From Actinomyces sp. B33 (GTDB taxonomy: Bacteria; Actinomycetota; Actinomycetes; Actinomycetales; Actinomycetaceae), in assembly GCF_028437565.1 (NCBI RefSeq), contig NZ_JAMRYR010000003.1, positions 186,001-250,000 of the forward strand: DNA of 64,000 nt, in the 5' to 3' direction. The translations under genes were made by a program, and so were the position numbers. Within the stretch, counting starts at the first letter, position 1, and the number at the start of each line of letters is the position of its first letter. The notes beneath the pieces are model-generated. The model was not told the DNA's origin. It did no database searches and worked only from the letters and a program-made list of their open reading frames with translations. Below are positions 15,681 through 24,024 of this stretch, one piece after another.

Positions 15681-16673
15681 ATGAAGAAGCTGGTCAACGA
15701 CGTCCACGACGTCGTCAAGGAAACCCTCGAGGGCTTCGCCCTGGCCCACGCCGATCTCGTCGACGTCCGCCTCGACCCCGACTACGTCGTCCGCGCCACG
15801 CCCAAGGCCGACGGGAAGGTCGGCATCGTCTCCGGCGGCGGCTCCGGTCACGAGCCCCTCCACGCGGGATTCGTCGGCGAGGGCATGCTCGACGCCGCCG
15901 TCCCCGGCGCCGTCTTCACCTCCCCCACCCCCGACCCGATCCTCGAGGCCACCAGGGCCGCCGACCACGGGGCCGGCGTCCTCCACATCGTCAAGAACTA
16001 CACGGGCGACGTCCTCAACTTCGAGACCGCCGCCGAGATGGCCGAGATGGACGACATCGAGGTGCGCACGGTCGTCGTCAACGACGATGTCGCCGTCGAG
16101 GACTCCCTGTACACGGCGGGGCGCCGAGGCGTCGCTGGCACCGTCCTCGTCGAGAAGATCGCCGGGGCCGCCGCCGAACGCGGGGACGACCTCGACGCGG
16201 TGACCGCCGTGGCCGCGCGCGTCAACGACTCCATGCGCTCGATGGGCCTGGCCCTGGGCCCCTGCACCGTCCCCCACGCGGGCGCCCCCTCCTTCGACCT
16301 GGACGACGACGAGATCGAACTGGGCATCGGCATCCACGGGGAGCCCGGCTACCGCAGGGGCGCCATGGAGTCCGCCGATGCGCTCATCGCCGAGCTCTAC
16401 GCCAGAGTCCGCGACGACCTGGGCCTGACGTCCGGCGACAGGGTCGTCACCCTCGTCAACGGCATGGGCGGCACCCCCTCCTCCGAGCTGTACATCTGCC
16501 ACCGGGCGCTCGCACGGCTCCTCGAGGCCGACGGCGTCGAGATCGCCCGCTGCCTCGTCGGCGACTACGTCACCTCCCTGGAGATGCCCGGCGTGTCGGT
16601 GACGCTCCTGCGCGTCGACGACGAGCTGCTCGACCTGTTCGACGCGCCGGCGACCACGCCGGCCTGGAAGTGA
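15681..16673 (+). CDS. dhaK: Dihydroxyacetone kinase subunit DhaK
   Basis: A 330-residue subunit that binds dihydroxyacetone covalently through a histidine. The conserved SGGGSGHEPLHAGFVG block is near residues 52-67, TPDPILEA near 80, and the substrate-binding histidine lies in GIGIHGEPGYRRG (near 215). ATG 15681 has AGGAGG four nt upstream. It leads a tight dhaK-dhaL-dhaM operon that would phosphorylate dihydroxyacetone to DHAP with phosphate supplied by the phosphotransferase system. Confidence 0.95.
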   Translation: MKKLVNDVHDVVKETLEGFALAHADLVDVRLDPDYVVRATPKADGKVGIVSGGGSGHEPLHAGFVGEGMLDAAVPGAVFTSPTPDPILEATRAADHGAGVLHIVKNYTGDVLNFETAAEMAEMDDIEVRTVVVNDDVAVEDSLYTAGRRGVAGTVLVEKIAGAAAERGDDLDAVTAVAARVNDSMRSMGLALGPCTVPHAGAPSFDLDDDEIELGIGIHGEPGYRRGAMESADALIAELYARVRDDLGLTSGDRVVTLVNGMGGTPSSELYICHRALARLLEADGVEIARCLVGDYVTSLEMPGVSVTLLRVDDELLDLFDAPATTPAWK

Positions 16674-16677
16674 GGAC

Positions 16678-17316
16678 ATGATGATTCTGGACGCCGATTG
16701 GGCCATCCGCTGGATGATGGCGGCCCGTCAGGAGGTCGCCGCGCAACGCGACTACCTCATCGACCTCGATCGCCGGATCGGCGACGGCGATCACGGGGAG
16801 AACCTCGATCGGGGCTTCTGCCGGGTCGGCGCCGTCCTCGAGGCGGACCCCCCGTCGAGTGTCCAGGGCGTCCTCACAGTCGTTGCGAAGACCCTGATGT
16901 CGACCGTCGGCGGGGCCGCCGGCCCCCTCTACGGGACGGCGTTCCTGCGGGCGGCGAAATCCTGCGCCGTCGAGCCCCTGACGGGCGCCGGCGTCGCCGA
17001 CCTCATCGCCGCCGCCCTCGAGGGCATCCAGGCCCGGGGCAAGGCCGAGCGCGGGGAGAAGACGATGGTCGACGCGTGGGGCCCGGCCGCGGACGCGGCC
17101 CGGGCCGCCGCGGACGCCGGGTTGGACGGGCCCGCGGTCCTGCGGGCCGCGGCCGACGCCGCCGAGGAGGGCGCTCGGGCGACCGAGCCGATGAAGGCGA
17201 CGAAGGGGCGGGCCTCCTACCTGGGGGAGCGCTCGATCGGGCACCTCGACCCGGGATCGGCGTCCTCGGCGATGATCCTCGTCCAGGCCGCGCGGGCCGC
17301 GGAGGAGCACCGATGA
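16678..17316 (+). CDS. dhaL: Dihydroxyacetone kinase subunit DhaL
   Basis: A 212-residue ADP-binding subunit, the nucleotide cofactor carrier of the DhaKLM kinase. Conserved metal-chelating aspartates appear in DLDRRIGDGDHGENLDRG near residues 29-46, then the STVGGAAGPLYGTAFL loop near 77 and the ATEPMKATKGRASYLGERSIGH block near 166. The dhaK stop is 4 nt upstream. ATG 16678 or the adjacent ATG 16681 may be used; the GAGG at 16672 fits the second better. It ends in an ATGA overlap with dhaM. Confidence 0.95.
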   Translation: MMILDADWAIRWMMAARQEVAAQRDYLIDLDRRIGDGDHGENLDRGFCRVGAVLEADPPSSVQGVLTVVAKTLMSTVGGAAGPLYGTAFLRAAKSCAVEPLTGAGVADLIAAALEGIQARGKAERGEKTMVDAWGPAADAARAAADAGLDGPAVLRAAADAAEEGARATEPMKATKGRASYLGERSIGHLDPGSASSAMILVQAARAAEEHR

Positions 17317-18053
17317 TCAAGGTCGCGTTCGTCATCGTCTCCCACTCCGAGCCGCTGGCCCGAGGGCTCGCCGAGTTGGCCGCCCAAATGGCCCCGGACG
17401 TCCATTTCGAGGCCGCCGGCGGCACCGACGACGGCGGGCTGGGCACGTCCTACGACAGGATCGAGTCGGCCGTCGACCGCGCGCTCGCAGCGGTCGACGA
17501 CGGTCCGGGCTGCGGCGTCGTCGTGTCCACCGACCTGGGGTCGGCGACGATGACGGCCGATGCCGTCGTCGAGATCCACGACGAGGCCGGGCGGATCGCC
17601 CTCGTCGATGCGCCCATCGTCGAGGGGACCATCGCCGCCGCCGTGCGCGCTCAGCTCGGCGACCCGTTGAAGGCGGTCGCCGCGGCCGCGACGAGCGCCT
17701 GGATGTCGAGGATCGACGGCGAGGGGGCCGACGGCCCCGACGGCGCGGCCGATCCCCAGGACCCGGCTCAGGAGGAGGCGACCCGGCCGTCGTCGCCCGA
17801 CGGGCAGGTGCGCGCCGACGCGGTGGTCGCCGACCCGGTGGGGCTGCACGCCCGCCCGGCCGCCCTCCTGGCCAGGCTCGCGGGGACCTTCGACGCCCAG
17901 ATCACCGTCGATGGGGCGGACGCCGCGTCGGTGCTGGAGATCATGGCGCTCGGCGTCCCCCAGGGGCGCACCGTGTCGGTCGTCGCCACGGGCAACGAGG
18001 CGTCGGAGGCGGTCGCGGCTCTCGTCGACATGCTCGAGGGGCGGACCCCCTGA
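17313..18053 (+). CDS. dhaM: Dihydroxyacetone kinase phosphotransfer subunit DhaM (EIIA-HPr fusion)
   Basis: A 246-residue two-domain phosphoryl carrier. The N-terminal EIIA-mannose-like domain carries the active histidine in IVSHSEPLARG (near residue 10) and STDLGSATM near 70. An acidic Pro/Asp-rich linker (~135-165) leads to an HPr domain with GLHARPAALLARL near residue 178. Unlike E. coli DhaM there is no enzyme I fragment at the C terminus, so it needs enzyme I from elsewhere. It is translated with dhaL (ATGA overlap). No DhaR or DhaS regulator or glycerol dehydrogenase gene is adjacent. Confidence 0.93.
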   Translation: MIKVAFVIVSHSEPLARGLAELAAQMAPDVHFEAAGGTDDGGLGTSYDRIESAVDRALAAVDDGPGCGVVVSTDLGSATMTADAVVEIHDEAGRIALVDAPIVEGTIAAAVRAQLGDPLKAVAAAATSAWMSRIDGEGADGPDGAADPQDPAQEEATRPSSPDGQVRADAVVADPVGLHARPAALLARLAGTFDAQITVDGADAASVLEIMALGVPQGRTVSVVATGNEASEAVAALVDMLEGRTP

Positions 18054-18154
18054 CGGGCCGCTCGGCGTCGGATCGGGAGGAACCGATTCCCCACCGCGAA
18101 TTGTTACGCGCGTCTCAAAAGCGCGGCTGGGGCCGGATCGGGGCCCGGGACGTT

Positions 18155-18160
18155 TATCCT
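18155..18160 (+). promoter_or_regulatory. ndk: -10 box upstream of ndk
   Basis: TATCCT 45 nt upstream of the ndk start. A short leader with AGAGAGGA (18190-18197) as ribosome binding site follows. No clear -35 is seen. Confidence 0.4.
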
Positions 18161-18204
18161 AATGATCCTCACCCATCGATGGATCTTCAGAGAGGACGAC
18201 CCGC

Positions 18205-18651
18205 ATGCCCCAGCACCTGCCAGATGACGCTCCGGAGCGCACCCTGATCCTCGTCAAGCCGGACGGGGTCGCCCGCGGCCTCACTGGCGAGATCCTGCGC
18301 CGCATCGAGGCCAAGGGCTACGTGCTCAAGGGGCTCCGGCTCGAAGTGGCCCCGCGCGAGACCCTCGAGCAGCACTACGCCGAGCACCGGGGGCGCCCGT
18401 TCTACGAGGGGCTCGTCTCCTTCATGGGATCCGGTCCGCTGGTCGCCGCCCTCGTCGAGGGCGAGCGCGTCGTCGAGGGGATGCGCGTCCTCATGGGGTC
18501 GACCGACCCGACGCTCGCGCCTGCCGGCACGATCCGCGGCGACCTCGGGCGCGCGTGGGACACCCCGCACATGGAGAACCTCATCCACGGCTCCGATTCG
18601 GTCGAATCCGCGCGGCGCGAGATCGCCCTGTGGTTCCCCGAGGCCGACTGA
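18205..18651 (+). CDS. ndk: Nucleoside diphosphate kinase
   Basis: A 148-residue NDP kinase that equilibrates nucleoside di- and triphosphates through a phosphohistidine. It shows RTLILVKPDGVARG near residue 12, the Arg/Thr nucleotide-binding set in the PFYEGLVSFMGSGP region, and the active histidine in ENLIHGSDSVESA near residue 128. Length and order of motifs are standard. It is preceded by its own promoter and a ~150-nt gap from dhaM and followed 82 nt later by smc. Confidence 0.96.
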   Translation: MPQHLPDDAPERTLILVKPDGVARGLTGEILRRIEAKGYVLKGLRLEVAPRETLEQHYAEHRGRPFYEGLVSFMGSGPLVAALVEGERVVEGMRVLMGSTDPTLAPAGTIRGDLGRAWDTPHMENLIHGSDSVESARREIALWFPEAD

Positions 18652-18721
18652 CCCGGCTCGACGACGGCCCGTCGCCGAGCCCTCGGGGCCCCGGCGGCGG
18701 GTTTTCGCCGCGCCCAAGCCG

Positions 18722-18727
18722 TATCCT
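18722..18727 (+). promoter_or_regulatory. smc: Leaderless -10 box of smc
   Basis: TATCCT ends 6 nt before the GTG at 18734, so the transcript would begin at or next to the start codon. No Shine-Dalgarno sequence is present, which supports a leaderless mRNA. Confidence 0.55.
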
Positions 18728-18733
18728 GGGCCC

Positions 18734-21700
18734 GTGCACCTCAAGACCCTGACGCTGCGAGGATTCAAATCCTTCGCCGGCGCGACGACCCTCCGCCTGG
18801 AGCCGGGGATCACCTGCGTCGTCGGCCCCAACGGGTCGGGCAAGTCGAACGTCGTCGACGCCCTCGCCTGGGTCATGGGGGAGCAGGGCGCGAAGACCCT
18901 GCGCGGCGGCCAGATGGCCGACGTGATCTTCGCCGGGACGAGCGGCCGGGCGCCCCTGGGCCGCGCCCAGGTGGACTTGACGATCGACAACTCCGACGGG
19001 GTCCTCGACATCGACTACTCCGAGGTGACGATCAGTCGGACCCTCTTCCGCGGGGGCGGCTCGGAGTACCGGATCAACGGGGCGCCCGCGCGCCTCCTCG
19101 ACGTCCAGGAGCTCCTGTCGGACACCGGCATGGGCCGCCAGATGCACGTCATCGTCGGGCAGGGCCAGCTCGACGCGATCCTCTCGTCCACCCCCGAGGA
19201 GCGCCGGGGCTTCATCGAGGAGGCCGCCGGCGTCCTCAAGCACCGGCGGCGCAAGGAACGGGCCCTGCGCAAGCTCGCCGACATGGACGCCAACCTCGTC
19301 CGCGTTCTCGACCTCACCGAGGAGATCCGCCGACAACTCGGCCCCCTCGCCCGCCAGGCGAAGACCGCCCGGCGCGCCTCGCTGATCCAGGCGCGCGTGC
19401 GCGACGCCCGCGCCCGCCTCCTCGCCGACGACCTCGTGACCACCGGCGAGCAGCTCGCCTCCCAGACCGCCGACGACCGGGCCCTCGCCGAGCGCCGCGC
19501 CGCCCTCGAAGAAAGGATCGCCGCCGCCCGCGCCGACCTCGCCCGGATCGAGGCCGCCGAGGCCGCCGCATCGCCCCGCGCCGACGAGGCGATGCGCGCC
19601 TGGCAGGAACTGACGACCCTCCACGAGCGCCTCAAGGGCACGAGGATGGCCGCCGAGGAGAGGATCGCCCTGCGCTCGCGCCCCGAACCCGAATCGGAGG
19701 GCGAGGACCCGGAGGAGCTCGACCGGCGAGCCCAGGAGTCCTCCGACGAGGACGTCCGCCTCGCCGAGGAGGTCGAGGCGGCGCGCACCGCCCTGGCCGA
19801 GCAGACCCGCGCGCGCGAGCGCCTCGAGGAGGCCGACGCCGCCGCGAACGCCGACCTCGCCCGCGTCAACCGCGACATCGCCGACCGACGCGAGCAGATC
19901 GCGCGCCTGACCGGAGACGTGTCCTCCGCGGTGTCCCGCCACGAGGCCGCCGTCGCCGAGGCCGAGCGGGCCGGCGGGGCCGCCGCCGAGGCTCGCGCCC
20001 GCGCCGCGTCCGCCCAGGCGCAGGCCGACGCGACGGCCGCGCCCGACGACGAGGGCGCCGATGAGGGCAGCGCGGCCGCGGCCCACGCGGCCGCCACCGC
20101 CGCCAGGGACGCCGCCCGGGCGCGCGTCGACGAACTCCTGGGCGCCGAGCGCGCCGCCCGCGCCGACCGCTCCCACTGGGAGGCCCGGCGCGACACCCTC
20201 GCCCAATCGCTCGCCCCGGAGGACGCGACCGCCGACCTGCTCGGCGGTCCCGGCGCCATCGACCAGGTCGCGGCCCTCCTGCGGGCCCAGACCGGGTTCG
20301 AGGACGCGATCGCCGCGCTCATCGCGCCCTTCTCGGATGCGGTCGCCGTCGAATCCGATGCGGCGGCCCGAGCGAACCTCGCGCACGCGCGGAAGCGCGG
20401 CTCGGGGATGATCCGCATGGTCGTCGCCTCCCCGTCGGACCGCCCCGGGACGGGATCCGACGGCGCGCGACGAAGGGGTCTGCCCGGGGCGGCCGTGTGG
20501 GCGCGGGACGCCGTCGAGCTCGACCCGCGCCTCGACGCCGCCCTCGCCGACCTCCTCGACGGGGCCGTCGTCGTCGACGACCTCGACGGGGCCGCGGGGC
20601 TCGCGGACCGCGACGACGTCACGGCGATCGTCACCCGCCGGGGGGATGTGCTGCGCCGGGGGCGCATCACCGGCTCCGGCGTCGAGGCGGCGTCGATCCT
20701 GACCCTGCGGGCCCGCTACGACGAGGCCCGCGACGGCGCCGACGGGGCCGCGGACCGTCAGCGCGCCGTCGAGGCCGACCTGGAGGAGGCCAGCGCCGCC
20801 CTCGACGCCGCGATCAGGGCCGCCAACGAGGCGCTGCGGGCCCTGCGCGACGAGGACGCCCAACGCGCCCGAGCCGCCCAGGAGTCCGCTCGCGCGCACT
20901 CCGCGGCCGCCGCCGCCCAGGGCGAGGCCGAGCGCGCCGAGGCGATCGCCGCCCGCGCCGCCGAGCAGGTCGAGTGGACGCGGGCCCAGGTCGACGACGC
21001 GCGCGCCCGGCTCGACGCCGCCGACGGGCTCGACGCCGGCGAGGACCTCGACGCCGCGGAGACGGCCGCGCGCCGGGCCTCCGCGGCCGCGCGCGCCGCA
21101 CGCGAGGAGGAGACCTCGATGCGCCTGGCCCTGCGGGCCCTCGAGGAGCAGTCCCGTCAGGTTCAGGGGCGCGCCCGCTCCCTGCGCCAGGCGGCGGCCC
21201 GGGAGCGCGAGGAGCGCCGCCAACGGGCCCGGCGCGAGGCCCGGCGCCGAGCCGAGCTGGCCGTCGCCGAAGAGGTCGCGGCCGGCGCCGGCCTCGCCCT
21301 CGACGCGGCCTCCCGGGCCCTGGCCGACGCCGAGGCGGAGCGCCGGTCCGCCCAGGAGGAGCGGGCCAGGGCCTCGACGGCGATCGCTGACGCGCGCCGC
21401 TCGATCGACGCGATGAACGTCGAGCTCGCAGAGCTCACCTCCGCGTCTCACCGCGATGAGATCGCCCGCGCGCAGACGCAGATGCGACTCGACCAGCTGC
21501 GCCAGCGCAGCCTCGACGACCTGTCGATGGAGGCCGACGCCCTTGTCGAGGAGTACGGCCCGCACCTGCTCGTCCCCGTCCTGCCCAACGACCCCGACGC
21601 CGACCCCGATGAGGCGCCGGACCCGGTCGCCTACGTCCGCGCCGAGCAGGAGAGGGCCCTCGAGGCTGCGATGAGGGACCTCGAGCGCCTCGGCCGCGTC

Positions 21701-22282
21701 AACCCCCTGGCCCTGGAGGAGCACGCGGCGTTGGCCAAGCGCCACGAGTTCCTCGTCTCGCAGGTCGGCGACCTGAAGAAGTCGAAGGCCGACCTCCTGA
21801 GGATCGTCGAGGACGTCGACCGGCTCGTCGAGGAGGCCTTCGCCTCGGCGTTCCGCGACACCCGAGAGCAGTTCGCCCACACCTTCGAGGTCCTCTTCCC
21901 CGGCGGGCAGGGCGACCTCGTCCTCACGGACCCGGACTCGATGCTGACGACGGGCATCGAGATCGAGGCCCGACCCGCGGGCAAGAAGGTCAAGAGGCTG
22001 TCGCTGCTGTCGGGAGGCGAGCGCTCGTTGGCGGCGATCGCGTTCCTCGTGGCGATCTTCAAGGCCCGGCCCTCGCCGTTCTACGTCATGGACGAGGTGG
22101 AGGCCGCTCTCGACGACATCAACTTGGGGAGGCTGCTGGCGATCTTCCAGGAGCTCCAGGAGGAGTCTCAGCTCATCGTCATCACCCATCAGAAGCGGAC
22201 GATGGAGATCGCGGACGCGCTGTACGGGGTGACGATGCGCGCGGGGGTGACGACGGTGGTCTCCCAGCGCCTCGACGCGTGA
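18734..22282 (+). CDS. smc: Chromosome segregation protein SMC
   Basis: A 1182-residue SMC ATPase that compacts and segregates chromosomes with ScpA/ScpB. It opens with LKTLTLRGFKSFAGATTL and Walker A GPNGSGKSN near residue 32. Long Ala/Glu/Arg-rich coiled coils flank a hinge at about residues 495-640 (LLGGPGAIDQVAALL onward), and the C-terminal head has LSLLSGGERSLAAIAFL near 1090 and Walker B FYVMDEVEAALDD near 1115. GTG 18734 is the first possible start and sits 6 nt after a -10. High-GC coiled coils produce long spurious frames on the other strand (for example 18581-22435), which are not genes. Confidence 0.95.
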   Translation: MHLKTLTLRGFKSFAGATTLRLEPGITCVVGPNGSGKSNVVDALAWVMGEQGAKTLRGGQMADVIFAGTSGRAPLGRAQVDLTIDNSDGVLDIDYSEVTISRTLFRGGGSEYRINGAPARLLDVQELLSDTGMGRQMHVIVGQGQLDAILSSTPEERRGFIEEAAGVLKHRRRKERALRKLADMDANLVRVLDLTEEIRRQLGPLARQAKTARRASLIQARVRDARARLLADDLVTTGEQLASQTADDRALAERRAALEERIAAARADLARIEAAEAAASPRADEAMRAWQELTTLHERLKGTRMAAEERIALRSRPEPESEGEDPEELDRRAQESSDEDVRLAEEVEAARTALAEQTRARERLEEADAAANADLARVNRDIADRREQIARLTGDVSSAVSRHEAAVAEAERAGGAAAEARARAASAQAQADATAAPDDEGADEGSAAAAHAAATAARDAARARVDELLGAERAARADRSHWEARRDTLAQSLAPEDATADLLGGPGAIDQVAALLRAQTGFEDAIAALIAPFSDAVAVESDAAARANLAHARKRGSGMIRMVVASPSDRPGTGSDGARRRGLPGAAVWARDAVELDPRLDAALADLLDGAVVVDDLDGAAGLADRDDVTAIVTRRGDVLRRGRITGSGVEAASILTLRARYDEARDGADGAADRQRAVEADLEEASAALDAAIRAANEALRALRDEDAQRARAAQESARAHSAAAAAQGEAERAEAIAARAAEQVEWTRAQVDDARARLDAADGLDAGEDLDAAETAARRASAAARAAREEETSMRLALRALEEQSRQVQGRARSLRQAAAREREERRQRARREARRRAELAVAEEVAAGAGLALDAASRALADAEAERRSAQEERARASTAIADARRSIDAMNVELAELTSASHRDEIARAQTQMRLDQLRQRSLDDLSMEADALVEEYGPHLLVPVLPNDPDADPDEAPDPVAYVRAEQERALEAAMRDLERLGRVNPLALEEHAALAKRHEFLVSQVGDLKKSKADLLRIVEDVDRLVEEAFASAFRDTREQFAHTFEVLFPGGQGDLVLTDPDSMLTTGIEIEARPAGKKVKRLSLLSGGERSLAAIAFLVAIFKARPSPFYVMDEVEAALDDINLGRLLAIFQELQEESQLIVITHQKRTMEIADALYGVTMRAGVTTVVSQRLDA

Positions 22283-22356
22283 GGCCCGGGCGCGGTCCGG
22301 TGCCGGTCGGATCGGCGAGGGCGGACGGGACGCTTCCGGGACGATCCTGCCCGCGA

Positions 22357-22392
22357 TATAATTGTTAACAATGTTGATCGATAGTTGATCGA
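22357..22392 (+). promoter_or_regulatory. Promoter with palindromic operator and direct repeat
   Basis: A consensus TATAAT -10 (22357-22362) is overlapped at its 3' end by the perfect 12-bp palindrome ATTGTTAACAAT (22361-22372). It is followed by two TTGATCGA copies at 22374-22381 and 22385-22392. The palindrome fits the TNGT-Nx-ACNA pattern of FadR-type GntR repressors. It controls the hydroxyacid dehydrogenase gene at 22495, whose leader would be about 125 nt. Confidence 0.6.
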
Positions 22393-22494
22393 CACGGGTT
22401 CGAGCTCGACTCGCACGGAGGCCGTCGACGACCACCCTGCCCGCCGACCCGCCCCACGCCCCGCCCCATCAACCGAGAACGGAACCCAGGGAAG

Positions 22495-23463
22495 ATGCCC
22501 CAGACCCTGAACGTCTACATCGCGCGCCTCCTGACCGACAACGTCCAGGAGCGCCTCGCCTCCATCGACGACGTCGTCTTCGACGTCGGGCGGATCGAAC
22601 CGCCGAGCCGCGAGGAGCTCCTGACCCGCGTCGCCGGCAAGGACGCGGCGATCGTCACCCTGACCGAGAGGATCGACGAGGAGTTCTTCCAGGCCGCCGG
22701 TCCCCGGCTCAAAGTCGTCGCCAACGTCGCCGTCGGCTACGACAACATCGACGTCGAGGCCGCCGCCCGCCACGGCGTCGTCGTCACCAACACCCCCGGC
22801 GTCCTCGACGGGGCGACCGCCGACCACACCTTCGCCCTGATCCTCGCCGTGTGCCGCAGGATCGTCGAGGCCGACGCGTTCGTCAACGAGGGGACCGAAT
22901 GGATCTGGGGCCCGAGGATGTTCGTCGGGCTCGACGTGTCGGCCGGGGCGACCCTGGGGATCATCGGCTTCGGGCGCATCGGCCAGGCTGTCGCCGCCCG
23001 CGCCGCGGCCTTCGACATGAAGGTCGTCGCCGCCGACGCGACCCGCGCGGTCGGCGACGTCGTCGAGGGCGTCGAGATCGTCTCCCAGGACGACCTGCTC
23101 GCCCAGTCCGACGTCGTCTCCCTCCACGTCCCCCTCCTGGAATCGACCCGCCATCTGATGAACGCCGAGACCATTGCGAAGATGAAGAAGGGCGCGTACC
23201 TCATCAACTGCGCGCGCGGCGGGGTCGTCGACGAGCAGGCGCTCATCGACGCCATCGACTCCGGCCATCTGCGCGGGGCCGGCATCGACACCTTCGAGGG
23301 GGAGCCGACGATCAACCCCGGGCTCAAGGCCCGCCCGCAGATCGTGTGCACCCCGCACACGGCATCCGCCGGCGAGGCGACCCGCGACCGGATGGGGGAC
23401 CTCGCCGTCGACAACGTCATCGCCGTCCTGCGCGGCCAAGAGGCGCTGACGCCCGTGCGCTGA
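22495..23463 (+). CDS. D-2-hydroxyacid dehydrogenase (glyoxylate/hydroxypyruvate reductase type)
   Basis: A 322-residue NAD(P)H-dependent dehydrogenase. The catalytic domain halves flank a Rossmann domain with LGIIGFGRIGQAVA near residue 158. The family's active-site residues are in NCARGGVVDE (Arg, near 240), the EGEPTINPGL segment (Glu, near 270) and TPHTASAGEATR (His, near 290). Length and motifs fit glyoxylate/hydroxypyruvate reductases (GhrB/GyaR type) better than the longer SerA with an ACT domain. ATG 22495 follows a weak GGGAAG ribosome site. A strong promoter with repressor-like operator lies upstream and a bidirectional terminator downstream, so it is monocistronic and probably regulated. 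Confidence 0.88.
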   Translation: MPQTLNVYIARLLTDNVQERLASIDDVVFDVGRIEPPSREELLTRVAGKDAAIVTLTERIDEEFFQAAGPRLKVVANVAVGYDNIDVEAAARHGVVVTNTPGVLDGATADHTFALILAVCRRIVEADAFVNEGTEWIWGPRMFVGLDVSAGATLGIIGFGRIGQAVAARAAAFDMKVVAADATRAVGDVVEGVEIVSQDDLLAQSDVVSLHVPLLESTRHLMNAETIAKMKKGAYLINCARGGVVDEQALIDAIDSGHLRGAGIDTFEGEPTINPGLKARPQIVCTPHTASAGEATRDRMGDLAVDNVIAVLRGQEALTPVR

Positions 23464-23487
23464 CGCCCGCGACCTCCCGATATGCGC

Positions 23488-23519
23488 GAGGGGGCGGGAC
23501 CATGCGGTCCCGCCCCCTC
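23488..23519. terminator. Bidirectional terminator between convergent genes
   Basis: A perfect 14-bp stem (23488-23501 with 23506-23519) with loop ATGC lies between the dehydrogenase and the small minus-strand zinc-ribbon gene. Confidence 0.85.
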
Positions 23520-23538
23520 GGATTGCCGGAGGACGAGG

Positions 23539-23766
23539 TCAGCCGACCTCGTCGGCGATGAGCAGATGCCGCTCGTCGAGGACGTCGAGGGCCGAGCCGA
23601 CCATCGCCTCGAGATGACGATTCGCATGGTGGGCGCAGAAGAAGAGCCGGCCCCCGGACGCGAGGGTCACGCGCACCCACGCTCGCGCGCCGCACTGATC
23701 GCAGCGATCGGCGGCGGTCAGGACCGGTTCGGCGGTCGTCGGACGTTCCAGGGTCAGTGCGTTCAT
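23539..23766 (-). CDS. Small zinc-ribbon protein (DUF7455-type)
   Basis: A 75-residue protein with CDQCGARAW near residue 22 and CAHHANRH near 44, a CxxC...CxxH arrangement likely to bind one zinc. Similar small proteins lie next to the topoisomerase B subunit gene in many actinobacteria, as here (the parE start is 259 nt away, divergently oriented). Start ATG 23766 gives MNALTLERP; an in-frame extension upstream lacks support. Function unknown. Confidence 0.75.
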   Translation of the reverse strand: MNALTLERPTTAEPVLTAADRCDQCGARAWVRVTLASGGRLFFCAHHANRHLEAMVGSALDVLDERHLLIADEVG

Positions 23767-24012
23767 ACCCTCATCACACACCATTGACGGCTCCCGCGCA
23801 CGGCGCGACCGCCGATGTTCACCCGCGGCGCAATCCGCCCCCGCCCGGACCCTCCCCGCAGGATCAGCGCCCTTGTGCCGAGCCTCCCGCCCGGCCCTCG
23901 CCTCGTCCCCTCGCGCAGGACAGCGGCGCGCCCGACGGGGCGTCGGGCCCGGGGCCGCGGTCAATCGTCCCGGCCCCGGCGGGGCCTGGGGCATCGGGGC
24001 CCGCGGTATCCC

Positions 24013-24018
24013 TACAAT
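24013..24018 (+). promoter_or_regulatory. parE: Leaderless -10 box of parE
   Basis: TACAAT ends 6 nt before GTG 24025. No Shine-Dalgarno sequence precedes the GTG. The spacing matches the smc and dxs starts. Confidence 0.55.
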
Positions 24019-24024
24019 GCCCGG

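Noticed and set aside
18581-22435. A 1284-residue open frame on the minus strand across smc
   Set aside because: It is a shadow of high-GC coiled-coil codons; Gly/Ala/Arg/Val-rich without domains, while the plus strand encodes a complete SMC.
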